From Dehalococcoidia bacterium (GTDB lineage: Bacteria; Chloroflexota; Dehalococcoidia; SM23-28-2; RBG-16-64-32), in assembly GCA_030690405.1 (NCBI GenBank), contig JAUYGU010000028.1, forward strand, positions 1 to 53,272: a stretch of DNA of 53,272 nt, written 5' to 3'. A program made the translations under genes and the position numbers. How positions within the stretch are numbered: position 1 is the first letter of the stretch; each line of letters begins with the position of its first letter. This document shows positions 31,958-39,763 of this stretch, piece by piece. The notes below the pieces were generated by a model. The model was given only the letters and a program-made list of their open reading frames with translations. It had not been told where the DNA came from and searched no databases.

Positions 31958-32482
31958 TTAAGCCCTCTTCCCAGCCGCGATGCGAAGCTCGCCGCTGACG
32001 GGTACCGCGCGGCGGAGGTCGTCCAGGATCGGGCTGTGACGGTCCGCCGTCTCCACCAGCTCGCGCACGCGCTCCTCCGGCGCCGGGCTGCTGATCACCG
32101 CCGTGTATCGGATGGCGCCCCAGCCGGGCGCCACGCTATCGTCAACGCCGAACATGCCGCGGGCATCGTAGTCCGCCTCGACGGTCACCTCGACGCTGTC
32201 GAGCGGGATGTCTAGCATAGACGCCCACATCACGTAGCCCATCGCCAGGCAGCTACCGAGGCCGGCCCGGACGAGCACGCCCGGGTCGGGGCCCAGACCG
32301 GCGCCGCCGTCACCCGGCATCTCGTCGGCGACGAGCTTCCAACCGCCGTCCTCGATATCGCAGGTGACGCCGCTGCGCACGCGGACGATGGTCGTCGCTG
32401 TGCCCTGCCCGATCGATGGGCGCAGCTTCAGCGCCTTGATGTTGCGCTCCTGGATCGTCTTCAGGTTACCGCTGTTTGCCAT
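31958..32482 (-). CDS. OsmC/Ohr-family protein
   Basis: 174 aa from ATG 32482 with AGGAAAGGGG upstream. A single OsmC-like domain has the active Cys in LVRAGLGSCLAMGYVMWAS (Cys about 92). A second peroxidatic or resolving Cys of Ohr is not seen in the usual place; only the early Cys in VTCDIEDGG is present. Family members reduce organic hydroperoxides or handle thiols. It is the first gene of a pair with the downstream UbiE-like methyltransferase. Confidence 0.82.
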   Translation of the reverse strand: MANSGNLKTIQERNIKALKLRPSIGQGTATTIVRVRSGVTCDIEDGGWKLVADEMPGDGGAGLGPDPGVLVRAGLGSCLAMGYVMWASMLDIPLDSVEVTVEADYDARGMFGVDDSVAPGWGAIRYTAVISSPAPEERVRELVETADRHSPILDDLRRAVPVSGELRIAAGKRA

Positions 32483-32550
32483 GGCCCGCCCCTTTCCTGT
32501 TGGTGGCTTCTTCGCAGAGTCATATCTTACGACGAGCGACCGTAGAAATG

Positions 32551-32580
32551 GAAAGGCGGCCCCGTCAACCAGGGCCGCCC
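32551..32580 (-). terminator. Terminator of the arsR-arsM operon
   Basis: Leftward GGCGGCCC (32572-32579) pairs with GGGCCGCC (32555-32562), followed by TTTCC. It lies 24 nt after the arsM stop. Confidence 0.8.
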
Positions 32581-32603
32581 GTTGTGCGATCCGTCTCCGC
32601 GCG

Positions 32604-33518
32604 CTAGCAGCAGCTCCCCGGCGTGCAGCCCGGGCCCTCGCCGGCAACCACCGTCAGCGGCTGCTCGAACGCTCGAGCGCTACCGCCGGGCCCTTCGGCT
32701 CCGCTCAGGACAGGCCGGCGCGCCCGCACCACGGCGCTGATGAAGCCGAGAGAGTCGGCGCCCTTCTTGGCGTACTGGCGCACGAGCTCCCCCAGGCCGC
32801 CCGCCTCGGCGTCTCCGGCGGTGTACTCCCGCAGCGCTTCGATCTCGATGTCCGCGAAGCCGGCGGCGGCCAGCTTCTGCCGGTACTCGTTCTCCTCCAG
32901 GGCGCCGGCGACGCAGCCGGCCCACAGCTCCAGGCTGCGTCGCAGCCCCTGCGGTACAGACCCCCGGACGACGATATCGGCGATGGCGACCCGGCCACCG
33001 GGCTTCAGCACCCGGAACGCCTCCGCCAGCACCCGGTCCTTGTCCGGCGACAGGTTAACGACGCAGTTGCTGATGATCACGTCCACCGAGCCGTCCGGCA
33101 GCGGCATCTCCTCCATCTCGCCCTTGAGGAACTCCACGTTGGTGACGCCGGCCTTGCGCTGGTTCTCCCTCGCCAGCTCCAGCATCTCGTCCGTCATGTC
33201 CAGCCCGTAGGCCTTGCCGGCCGGGCCGACCCGTCGCGCCGAGAGCAGCACGTCGATGCCGCCGCCGGAGCCGAGGTCCAGCACTACCTCGCCTTCGTGA
33301 AGCTCCGCCATGGCGACCGGGTTGCCGCAGCCCAGCGAGGCGACGACCGCATCCTGGGGCAGCCCCTGCAGCTCGTCCGTGGTGTAGAGGTTCGAGCTGA
33401 TGACGGCTTCCGTGGGCGCCGAGCCGCAGCAGGAGGTGTCCTGCTTCTCCGTGACGCTCCGGGCGCGCTCCGCGTAGTGCTCTCGCACCTTCTCCTTGAT
33501 CTCACGATTCTCGGTCAT
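32604..33518 (-). CDS. arsM: Arsenite S-adenosylmethionine methyltransferase
   Basis: 304 aa from ATG 33518; AAGGAGG lies 8 nt upstream, favouring it over an ATG 18 nt earlier. ArsM hallmarks are present: C30-C31, C64 in SLGCGNP, SAM motif I VLDLGSGGGIDV, C152 (ISNCVVNL) and C202 (WAGCVAGAL), matching the As(III)-binding cysteines. It converts arsenite to methylated arsenicals. The tail ends CTPGSCC. Residues about 272-282 (RRPVLSGAEGP) come from a dispersed palindrome inserted in frame. It lies 33 nt after arsR. Confidence 0.92.
   Translation of the reverse strand: MTENREIKEKVREHYAERARSVTEKQDTSCCGSAPTEAVISSNLYTTDELQGLPQDAVVASLGCGNPVAMAELHEGEVVLDLGSGGGIDVLLSARRVGPAGKAYGLDMTDEMLELARENQRKAGVTNVEFLKGEMEEMPLPDGSVDVIISNCVVNLSPDKDRVLAEAFRVLKPGGRVAIADIVVRGSVPQGLRRSLELWAGCVAGALEENEYRQKLAAAGFADIEIEALREYTAGDAEAGGLGELVRQYAKKGADSLGFISAVVRARRPVLSGAEGPGGSARAFEQPLTVVAGEGPGCTPGSCC
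32691..32715. repeat. Dispersed palindrome type I, copy in arsM
   Basis: CCCTTCGGCTCCGCTCAGGACAGGC type sequence (25 nt region). Same family as copies at 40981-41005 and 45310-45332. It codes PVLSGAEGP in arsM without breaking the frame. Confidence 0.7.
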
Positions 33519-33551
33519 GCGAACTTCCTCCTTCATCGAACTCTATCGATT

Positions 33552-33911
33552 TTAGGCCAGGTCGGCCAGGGTCTTTACGGCGGCCATCAGCACACGCGGG
33601 TTCACCCGGTAGTACGCCCAGAGCCCCCGCTTCTCCGACTCTACGAGGCCGGCCTCGCGCAACACCTTCAGGTGGTAGGAGATGGTGGACTGTGAGAGCC
33701 CGAACAGCGGCACGATGTTGCACTCGCACAGCTCGCACTGCGATTGCGCCATCGTGCGGACGATGCGCAGGCGCGTCTCGTCGGAGAGCGCCTTGAACAG
33801 CGCGGCGGCGCTGGTCAAGCGCCCATCCGGGGCCGTCGCGGCCTCCCGGAGCGGCTCCTCCGCCACGCCGCAACAAGACGCGTCGTTGATCGCCTTCACT
33901 TCCGTTGTCAT
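33552..33911 (-). CDS. arsR: ArsR-family arsenic-responsive repressor
   Basis: 119 aa from ATG 33911. The winged HTH covers about 33-115 (LFGLSQSTISYHLKVLREAG is the recognition region). The metal site C59-x2-C62-x-C64 (CELCEC) matches the ELCVCDL site of ArsR, with an added SCC near the N terminus. Binding of As(III) or Sb(III) should release it from DNA and induce arsM. It has its own promoter; the start point coincides with the ATG, so the mRNA appears leaderless. A longer in-frame start would lie inside the promoter. Confidence 0.9.
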   Translation of the reverse strand: MTTEVKAINDASCCGVAEEPLREAATAPDGRLTSAAALFKALSDETRLRIVRTMAQSQCELCECNIVPLFGLSQSTISYHLKVLREAGLVESEKRGLWAYYRVNPRVLMAAVKTLADLA

Positions 33912-33917
33912 GGGCCG

Positions 33918-33946
33918 ATCATAGACCATATATCGAAAGCTGTCAA
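33918..33946 (-). promoter_or_regulatory. arsR-arsM promoter
   Basis: Leftward TTGACA (33941-33946), 17-nt spacer, TATGAT (33918-33923). The start point should be at about 33911, the A of the arsR ATG. The AT-rich spacer (CGATATATGG) is a candidate ArsR operator. Confidence 0.8.
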
Positions 33947-34020
33947 TATGCTTCGCACTCTTTTTCCCGACCATTTCGCCTGTGCTAATGTGATGTCACC
34001 CTCGCCACAAGGAGTGCGCC

Positions 34021-35433
34021 ATGACACCAGAAGAGTTCCGCCGCTACGGCCACATGGTCGTCGATTGGGTGGCCGAGTACCTCGAGAACGTCGAGAGGTA
34101 CCCGGTGTTGTCCCGCCTGGCCCCGGGCGAGGTCCGCGCCAAGCTGCCGCCGGGGCCGCCGCAGGAAGGCGAGCCGTTCGAATCGATCCTTCGGGACGTG
34201 GACGAGATCATCATGCCCGGCATCACCCACTGGCAGTCGCCGGGCTTCTTCGCCTACTTCCCCGGCAACAGCTCGCCCCCCTCCGTGCTCGGCGAACTGC
34301 TGGCCGCCGGCCTCGGCGTCCAGGGGATGATGTGGGTCACCAGCCCCGCCTGCACCGAGCTTGAGGCCCACGTGATGGACTGGCTGGTGGAGATGCTGGG
34401 CCTGCCGCCGCGGTTCAATTCGGCCTCCAGCGGCGGAGGCGTCATCCAGGACACCGCGTCCAGCGCCTCGCTCTGCGCCCTGCTGGCGGCCCGGGAGCGT
34501 ACCAGCGGCGGCCGGAGCAACCTGAGCGGCGCCGGCGGAGGACTCATCGCCTACACGTCGACGCAGGCCCACTCCTCCATCGAGAAGGCGGTCCGGGTCG
34601 CTGGGCTCGGCAGCGATAACCTCCGGCTGGTGGACGTCGACGCTGCCTTCGCCATGCGGCCGGAGCGGCTCGCCGAGATGATCGCGGCGGACAGGGCGGC
34701 GGGCCTCCAGCCCTGCTTCGTCTGTGCCACGATCGGCACCACGTCGTCCACCGCCATCGACCCGCTGGCGGCGATCGGCCGCGTCTGCCGCGAGCAGGGC
34801 GTCTGGCTGCACGTGGACGCGGCGATGGCGGGAACGGCGGCGCTCTGTCCGGAGCTGCGCCACCTGTTCGAAGGGCTGGAGTTCGCCGACAGCTACGTCT
34901 TCAACCCGCACAAGTGGATGCTCACCAACGTGGACTGCAGCGCCCTCTTCGTGGCCGACCGGGCCGAGCTGGTACGAGCCCTCAGCGTCCTGCCCGAGTA
35001 CCTGCGCAACGAGGCGACGCAGTCCGGCGCCGTCATCGACTACCGGGACTGGGGCATCCCCCTGGGCCGGCGCTTCCGCGCCCTCAAGCTCTGGTTCGTC
35101 ATCCGCTCCTACGGGGTGAAGGGGTTACAGGAGGTCGTGCGGCGGCACGTGGCCCTGGCCGCGGAGCTCGCGGGCTGGGTGAGGGAGGACCCGCGGTTCG
35201 AGCTGGCCGCGCCGGTGCCGCTGAGCCTGGTCTGCTTCCGCCACCTCGGCGGCGACGACGCGAATCAGCGGATCATGGACCGCGTCAACGCCACCGGCAG
35301 CATGTACATGACCCATACGCGCCTGGACGGCAAGCTGACGCTGCGGATGTCGATCGGCCAGAGGAGCACCCAGCGCGAGCACGTCCTGCACGCCTGGGAA
35401 ACGATCCGCCGCGCCGCGGACGAGCTCGACTAG
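34021..35433 (+). CDS. PLP-dependent group II (aromatic-type) amino acid decarboxylase
   Basis: 470 aa, the typical length of aromatic-L-amino-acid decarboxylases. The PLP Lys is in NPHKWMLTNVDCSALFV (Lys about 302), the Asp that contacts the pyridine ring in LHVDAAMAGTA (Asp about 271), and the stacking His in TSTQAHSSIEKA (about 191). It removes CO2 from an aromatic amino acid such as Trp, Tyr, Phe or DOPA; specificity is not readable. AAGGAG precedes ATG by 7 nt. It diverges from arsR and seems monocistronic. Confidence 0.9.
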   Translation: MTPEEFRRYGHMVVDWVAEYLENVERYPVLSRLAPGEVRAKLPPGPPQEGEPFESILRDVDEIIMPGITHWQSPGFFAYFPGNSSPPSVLGELLAAGLGVQGMMWVTSPACTELEAHVMDWLVEMLGLPPRFNSASSGGGVIQDTASSASLCALLAARERTSGGRSNLSGAGGGLIAYTSTQAHSSIEKAVRVAGLGSDNLRLVDVDAAFAMRPERLAEMIAADRAAGLQPCFVCATIGTTSSTAIDPLAAIGRVCREQGVWLHVDAAMAGTAALCPELRHLFEGLEFADSYVFNPHKWMLTNVDCSALFVADRAELVRALSVLPEYLRNEATQSGAVIDYRDWGIPLGRRFRALKLWFVIRSYGVKGLQEVVRRHVALAAELAGWVREDPRFELAAPVPLSLVCFRHLGGDDANQRIMDRVNATGSMYMTHTRLDGKLTLRMSIGQRSTQREHVLHAWETIRRAADELD

Positions 35434-35450
35434 CGGCCACGCTTCCCCGC

Positions 35451-36521
35451 TCAGGTGGACGCGGCTTCCGCCAGTGCGCCCTCGATCCGCGCCCGCAGTT
35501 CGACCAGCCCCCAGCCGCGTTCCGCCGAGATCACCAGCGCCTCCACGCCCCACGGGTCCAGCAGCGGCCGCACCGCCTCCGACTCCAGCGCCTCTTCCAG
35601 TGATGCGCCGTCGCCGTCGACCAGCACGTCGATCTTGTTCAGCACGGTCAGCCGGGGCTTAGCGATCAGCTCCAGGTCGCCCAGCGTGGACTCCACCGTC
35701 TGGGCCTGCTGGAGCGCGTCCGGGTGCGTTATGTCCACCACGTGCAGCAGGAGCGCCGCCTCCGTTAGCTCCTCCAGCGTCGCCCGGAACGCCGCCACCA
35801 GCTGCGTCGGCAGCTTCTGGATGAACCCCACGGTGTCGGTGAGCAGCGCCGTCGCCCCCGAGGGAAGGCGGATGCGGCGCGTCACCGGGTCCAGCGTGGC
35901 GAACAGCCTGTCCTCCACCAGCACGTCGGCGCCGGAGAGCGCCCGCATCAGGGTGCTCTTGCCCGCGTTCGTGTAGCCGACAAGCGAGACGACGGGCAAC
36001 CCCTGACGCGCCCGCTGCCGCCGGTGCAGCGCCCGCTGCTGCCGCACCTGCTCGATCTGCCGCTTGAGCGCCGATATGCGGTTGCGGATCAGCCGCCGGT
36101 CCGTCTCCAGCTGCGTCTCGCCCGGGCCGCGCGTCCCGATCCGCCCCTCCAGCCGCTCCAGGGGGGACCACTGGCCGCGCAGCCGTGGCAGGATGTATTC
36201 GTGCTGGGCCAGCTCCACCTGGAGCCGGCCCTCCCGCGTCCGCGCGTGCTGGGCGAAGATGTCCAGGATAAGCGCCGTGCGGTCCAGCACTTTCACCTCG
36301 AGGGCCTTCTCCAGCGTGCGCTGCTGGGACGGCGACAGCTCATCGTCGAAGATGACGGTCGTGTAGGCGAGGGCGTCCCGCTGGGAGGCGATCTCCTGCA
36401 CCTTGCCGCGGCCGATGTAGGTGGCCGGGCGCGGGCGGGTCAGCCGCTGCACCGTCTGGCCGACGACGCGCGCTCCCGCCGTGTCCGCCAGCAGCGCCAG
36501 CTCCTCCAGCGAGCCCTCCAC
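35451..36521 (-). CDS. hflX: GTPase HflX (true N terminus probably upstream to 36611)
   Basis: 356 aa from GTG 36521. It has the HflX N-terminal domain (GRGKVQEI, FDDELSPSQQRTLE, QVELAQHEYILPRLRG), a coiled linker, then the G domain: GYTNAGKST (G1), DTVGFI (G3) and NKID (G4). HflX splits stalled or hibernating 70S ribosomes. The frame remains open 30 codons further, coding ERAFLVAARVHGREGGWSVE, clearly HflX-like, up to an ATA at 36609-36611 with GGAGG 9 nt before it. No ATG, GTG or TTG exists in that stretch. Either initiation uses a rare codon, or the start has mutated. Confidence 0.92.
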   Translation of the reverse strand: MEGSLEELALLADTAGARVVGQTVQRLTRPRPATYIGRGKVQEIASQRDALAYTTVIFDDELSPSQQRTLEKALEVKVLDRTALILDIFAQHARTREGRLQVELAQHEYILPRLRGQWSPLERLEGRIGTRGPGETQLETDRRLIRNRISALKRQIEQVRQQRALHRRQRARQGLPVVSLVGYTNAGKSTLMRALSGADVLVEDRLFATLDPVTRRIRLPSGATALLTDTVGFIQKLPTQLVAAFRATLEELTEAALLLHVVDITHPDALQQAQTVESTLGDLELIAKPRLTVLNKIDVLVDGDGASLEEALESEAVRPLLDPWGVEALVISAERGWGLVELRARIEGALAEAAST

Positions 36522-36645
36522 CGACCAGCCGCCCTCCCTGCCGTGAACACGCGCCGCGACCAGGAACGCCCGCTCTTCAGGGTCCGCTGTGGAATGCAGC
36601 CTTCTCGCTATCTCCGTCGACCTCCGCCTACAAGTATATCCCGCG

Positions 36646-36654
36646 TGCTACAAT
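36646..36654 (+). promoter_or_regulatory. Extended -10 promoter of the UbiE methyltransferase gene
   Basis: TGCTACAAT, 40 nt before ATG 36694. It lies just upstream of the hflX ribosome site on the other strand, so it is a compact divergent region. No strong -35. Confidence 0.6.
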
Positions 36655-36693
36655 GTCTGCCGCCAGCGCACGCCCTGGCCAGGAGGGCCGCCC

Positions 36694-37398
36694 ATGCCGC
36701 TCCCCGCCTCAGCAGCCGAGACGCCCCGCCGCATCTTCTCGCCCATCGCCTCGAACTACGACCGGCCCGCCCAGATCCTGGGCCTGCTCCAGTACTCTCG
36801 CTGGCACGATCTCCTCCTCTCGCGGCTGACGCTGTCCCCCGGCGACTGCGTGCTGGACATGGCGACGGGCACCGGCGCCCTCGCCGTCCGGCTCGCCCGG
36901 CGCGACGGCCTACGCGTCACGGGCGCCGACATCACGCGACCGATGCTCCTCCAGACCGCCGCCCGCAGCGACGGCCGGGTGAACCTGGTGGAGTGCACCG
37001 CCGAGGCGGCGCCGTTCGCCGAAGGGGCCTTCGACGCCGTTATCTTCAGCTACCTGCTGCGCTACGTCGCGGACGTCCCAGCCACGCTGGCGGAGATGGC
37101 GCGAGCACTCAAGCCGGGCGGCACGATGGCCTCGCTGGAGTTCGCGGTCCCGCACGGCATCTGGTATCCGCTCTGGCGGCTGTACACCGCCGTCGGCCTG
37201 CCGCTGGGCGGCGCCCTCCTCTCGCCCGCCTGGCGTCGCGTCGGCTCCTTCCTGGGGCCCAGCATCCGCGGCTTCTACCGCCGCTGGCCGGAGGAGCGGC
37301 TGCTGCAGCTCTGGCGCGAATCCGGCTTCCCGGACGCGCAGGCGAAGCGCCTTTCGCTCGGGGGAGCGATCGTCATCTGGGGGACGAAGCAGGGATGA
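36694..37398 (+). CDS. UbiE/MenG-type methyltransferase
   Basis: 234 aa; ATG 36694 has AGGAGG 7 nt upstream. FSPIASNYDRPAQILGLLQY (about 15-34) and VLDMATGTGALAVRLA (motif I, about 51-66) match the UbiE/COQ5/MenG family, with RALKPGG (about 138-144) and IWYPLWRLY later. Demethylmenaquinone methyltransferase is the natural role, completing menaquinone. The stop overlaps the start of a UbiA-like membrane protein (ATGA), which supports a quinone or prenyl-lipid pathway. Confidence 0.82.
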   Translation: MPLPASAAETPRRIFSPIASNYDRPAQILGLLQYSRWHDLLLSRLTLSPGDCVLDMATGTGALAVRLARRDGLRVTGADITRPMLLQTAARSDGRVNLVECTAEAAPFAEGAFDAVIFSYLLRYVADVPATLAEMARALKPGGTMASLEFAVPHGIWYPLWRLYTAVGLPLGGALLSPAWRRVGSFLGPSIRGFYRRWPEERLLQLWRESGFPDAQAKRLSLGGAIVIWGTKQG

Positions 37399-38243
37399 GG
37401 ACGGCGCGGCGGCCAAGCGTGCAGGCGTCCGCTCGCTCTGTCCGCGAAGGCGACTCGCCTGGGCGAGAGGCTCTCGAAGGGTCGCCTGCACTTCGTGCAG
37501 GCCGAGCGGAAGTGGCGGCTGCGCCACCAAGACCCGCCTTCTACGCCCTGAAGCTCGGCTCCTGGCGCGACTACGTCACGCTGCTCCACCCGCCATACAC
37601 CCTCTGGCACCTCAGCTACGTCGTGCTGGGCGCCGCGCTGGCCCCCGCGGTCCACTACGACCGGCTGGCGGCGATGCTCCTCGCCTTCTTCCTCGCCGTC
37701 GGCATCGCCGCGCACGCCCTGGACGAGTTGAACGGGCGGCCGTTGAGGACCGGCATCCCCTCCGCGGCGCTATGGTCGCTCGCGGTGGCCTCGCTGGCCG
37801 GGGCGATGGGCCTCGGGGTCGTGGGCGCTATCGTCGTCTCACCCTGGCTGCTCGCCTTCGTCGCCCTCGGCGCCTTCTTCGTCCTCGCCTACAACCTAGA
37901 GCTGTTCGGCGGCCGCTTTCATTCCGACTTCTGGTTCGCGCTGGCCTGGGGCGCCTTCCCGCTGCTCACCGCTTACTGGGTCGCGGCCGAGCGGCTGGAA
38001 CCGGCGGCCGCCGCCGGGGCGCTGGCCGCCTTCGCCCTGAGCCTGGCCCAGCGCAGCCTCAGCTCGCGAGTGCGCGCCATCCGCCGCCGGGCGCTGGACA
38101 TCACAGGGGTCGTCACCTACGCCGACGGCACCAGCGAGGAGATCGACCGCCGCTGGGCGCTGGCCGCCGACGAGCGGGCGCTCATGATGCTGGCGGCGGG
38201 GGTGACGGCGGTGAGCGTAGCGGTGCTGCTGGCGCGCGTGTAG
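37395..38243 (+). CDS. UbiA-like integral membrane protein
   Basis: 282 aa; the ATG overlaps the preceding stop. The first 48 residues are basic and contain GDSPGREALEG, derived from a palindromic element. Then come about seven membrane segments. AHALDELNGRPLRTGIP (about 114-130) recalls the first Asp-rich motif of UbiA prenyltransferases, but the second DxxxD is not evident, so catalysis is uncertain. Coupling to a UbiE/MenG gene fits quinone or prenyl-lipid synthesis. The C terminus has a soluble stretch (TYADGTSEEIDRRW) before the last helix. Confidence 0.65.
   Translation: MRTARRPSVQASARSVREGDSPGREALEGSPALRAGRAEVAAAPPRPAFYALKLGSWRDYVTLLHPPYTLWHLSYVVLGAALAPAVHYDRLAAMLLAFFLAVGIAAHALDELNGRPLRTGIPSAALWSLAVASLAGAMGLGVVGAIVVSPWLLAFVALGAFFVLAYNLELFGGRFHSDFWFALAWGAFPLLTAYWVAAERLEPAAAAGALAAFALSLAQRSLSSRVRAIRRRALDITGVVTYADGTSEEIDRRWALAADERALMMLAAGVTAVSVAVLLARV
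37444..37486. repeat. Dispersed palindrome type II, copy 1
   Basis: Core GGCGACTCGCC-TGGGCGAGAGGC followed by TCGAAGGG. The same core occurs inverted at 41300-41344. Next to it is the palindrome CCTGCACTTCGTGCAGG (37486-37502). It codes GDSPGREALEG near the start of the UbiA-like protein. Confidence 0.75.
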
Positions 38244-38266
38244 CATCGACGTGAAAGGGGCCACCT

Positions 38267-39064
38267 ATGAGTGGAGACGAGCAGTCCTGGACTCCAGCCG
38301 ACCAGGAGCGCGCCCGAAAGGGCATCTGCACGGGCCATGGGGCTTTGCGGTGGTACCGCCGCCTGATGCGGGCGATCCCAAGCGATCCGCGGTGCATAAC
38401 AGGGTTTGAGCCTTTTGGCGGCATTGGGGGGAAGCTGTCGCGGCTCACGGGGCATTCTCCCTCTCGAAAGAACCCGCGTCTCTGCAACTTCTGATTCGAG
38501 TCTGCTCCCGCCGGTGGCGTGGAGGTAGAGGTCGGCGTCCTGTTCGCCGACATGCGTGGATACACCTCGATGGCAGAATCCAAGCCACTGGAGGAGGTGG
38601 CCCGCCTCCTCAATCGCTTCTATGCTGTCGCCACCGACGCGCTCTGCAAGCGCGATGCAATCATCGACAAGCTGGTGGGCGACGAGGTGATGGCGTTGTT
38701 CCTTACGGGCTTTACCGGTCCGGGCTGCTTCCGTAAAATGGCGTCCGCAGCCGAGGGTCTGCTGCGAGGAGTGGGTCACGGCTCCAGCGAGGGGCCCTGG
38801 CTCCCCCTGGGCATAGGCATGGACTTCGGCCTGGCCTTCGTGGGCAACGTTGGCTCCGGCGAAGTGAAGGACTTCACGGCCTTGGGCGACGTGGTGAACA
38901 CCGCCGCCCGGCTGCAGGCGGAGGCGAAGGCCGGACAGATCGTGATCTCCGAGCGGGTCTACCGGGAGGTGGCGGAGCGCTACCCCGATGTGCCCTGCGT
39001 CGAGCTGCAGCTCAAGGGCAAGAGCGAGCCGGTGGCCGCCCGCGTGGTGGCGTTCGCGGCTTAG
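38267..39064 (+). CDS. Class III adenylate/guanylate cyclase with in-frame TGA at a conserved Cys
   Basis: 265 codons. AAAGGGG lies before ATG 38267. The N-terminal part (PFGGIGGKL, GHSPSRKNPRLCNF) matches the zinc-ribbon-like head of bacterial class III cyclases. TGA at 38492-38494 falls where homologues have Cys, after which the same frame continues (FESAPAGGVEVEVGVLFADM). The catalytic domain has VLFADMRGYTSMAE (metal Asp), KLVGDEVMALF and FTALGDVVNTAARLQAEAK. The first Cys pair also lost its second Cys (CITG). It is a nonsense-mutated gene, an error, or selenocysteine; a fragment starting at GTG 38519 could still be made. Confidence 0.75.
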
Positions 39065-39088
39065 TTCGTCGCCGGGTCCTTGCCGCTC

Positions 39089-39409
39089 CTAAACGACCGC
39101 CACCTCATCGACGACCATCATCCCGACCCTATCGGGGTCGAGGAAGTTCGGGATGTCGGCCGTGGTGGCAACGCCTTCGGGCGAGGCCATGCCCGCCCGC
39201 ATCGCCTCCGGACTGTCGAACCAGACCTCGGCGATGCCATCGCAGGGGAGGTCGCCGGACGCGGGGTCCGGAACGGCGTAGTTCTGGACGTACTTCCGAA
39301 GGCCGGGCATCCTGGCGGCAAGCGGCCCGTGGACGTCCCGCCAGTAACGTCGGAACTCGTCGCGGTCCATGTCCGGCCGCTTGTGGATCACGAATATCAC
39401 CTTTGTCAC
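39089..39409 (-). CDS. EthD-domain protein
   Basis: 106 aa from GTG with AGGAGGG 6 nt upstream. A single dimeric alpha-beta barrel domain: VIFVIHKRPDMDRDEFRRYW, then DVHGPLAARMPGLRKYVQNY and IAEVWFDSPEAMRAGMASPE, as in EthD-like proteins. Some members assist ring or ether oxidation, but most have no known substrate. It has a strong promoter of its own. Confidence 0.87.
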   Translation of the reverse strand: MTKVIFVIHKRPDMDRDEFRRYWRDVHGPLAARMPGLRKYVQNYAVPDPASGDLPCDGIAEVWFDSPEAMRAGMASPEGVATTADIPNFLDPDRVGMMVVDEVAVV

Positions 39410-39447
39410 AGGGCGCCCTCCTCGTTAGCCTCCGCGCGGGATGCCCC

Positions 39448-39477
39448 ACTATAGGCGCCGTGTCAGGAGGGAGTCAA
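39448..39477 (-). promoter_or_regulatory. Promoter of the EthD gene
   Basis: Leftward TTGACT (39472-39477), 18-nt spacer, TATAGT (39448-39453). The start point is about 32 nt before GTG 39409. Confidence 0.7.
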
Positions 39478-39499
39478 GGTAACGCCTGCAGCCCGCCCG

Positions 39500-39730
39500 C
39501 TAGGACTCCACCTCAAGCTCCTCCAGCCCGGCGACCCGCGTGCCGGTCGCCGTCTGCTCCAGGAACGGGCCGAGATACCACCCCTGGCCACGGAACCGGC
39601 CACCGGCGTAGGAGAGGCGCTGGAGCAGCTCGCCACAGCGGGCGCAGGTGATCCAACCGCTGGCCGAGGCCTTGTCCCGCGAGACCCAGTCCCAGCGGGT
39701 GCCGAGATCGCCGTCATGAATGCAGCTCAT
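39500..39730 (-). CDS. Small protein with one CxxC motif
   Basis: 76 aa. WITCARCGELLQRLSY (about 26-41) is a half zinc ribbon; Cys3 and His5 near the N terminus might complete a site. The remainder is strand-rich (GRFRGQGWYLGPFLEQTATG). The start follows the aminotransferase stop by 33 nt on the same strand. Family not recognised. Confidence 0.6.
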   Translation of the reverse strand: MSCIHDGDLGTRWDWVSRDKASASGWITCARCGELLQRLSYAGGRFRGQGWYLGPFLEQTATGTRVAGLEELEVES

Positions 39731-39763
39731 CTCAAGATACAGACGCCGCGCGGCGCGATGGGA

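Noticed and set aside
36024..37394. Extended start for the UbiA-like gene running through hflX and the methyltransferase
   Set aside because: The upstream part is antisense or shadow sequence; ATG 37395 overlapping the previous stop is the credible start.
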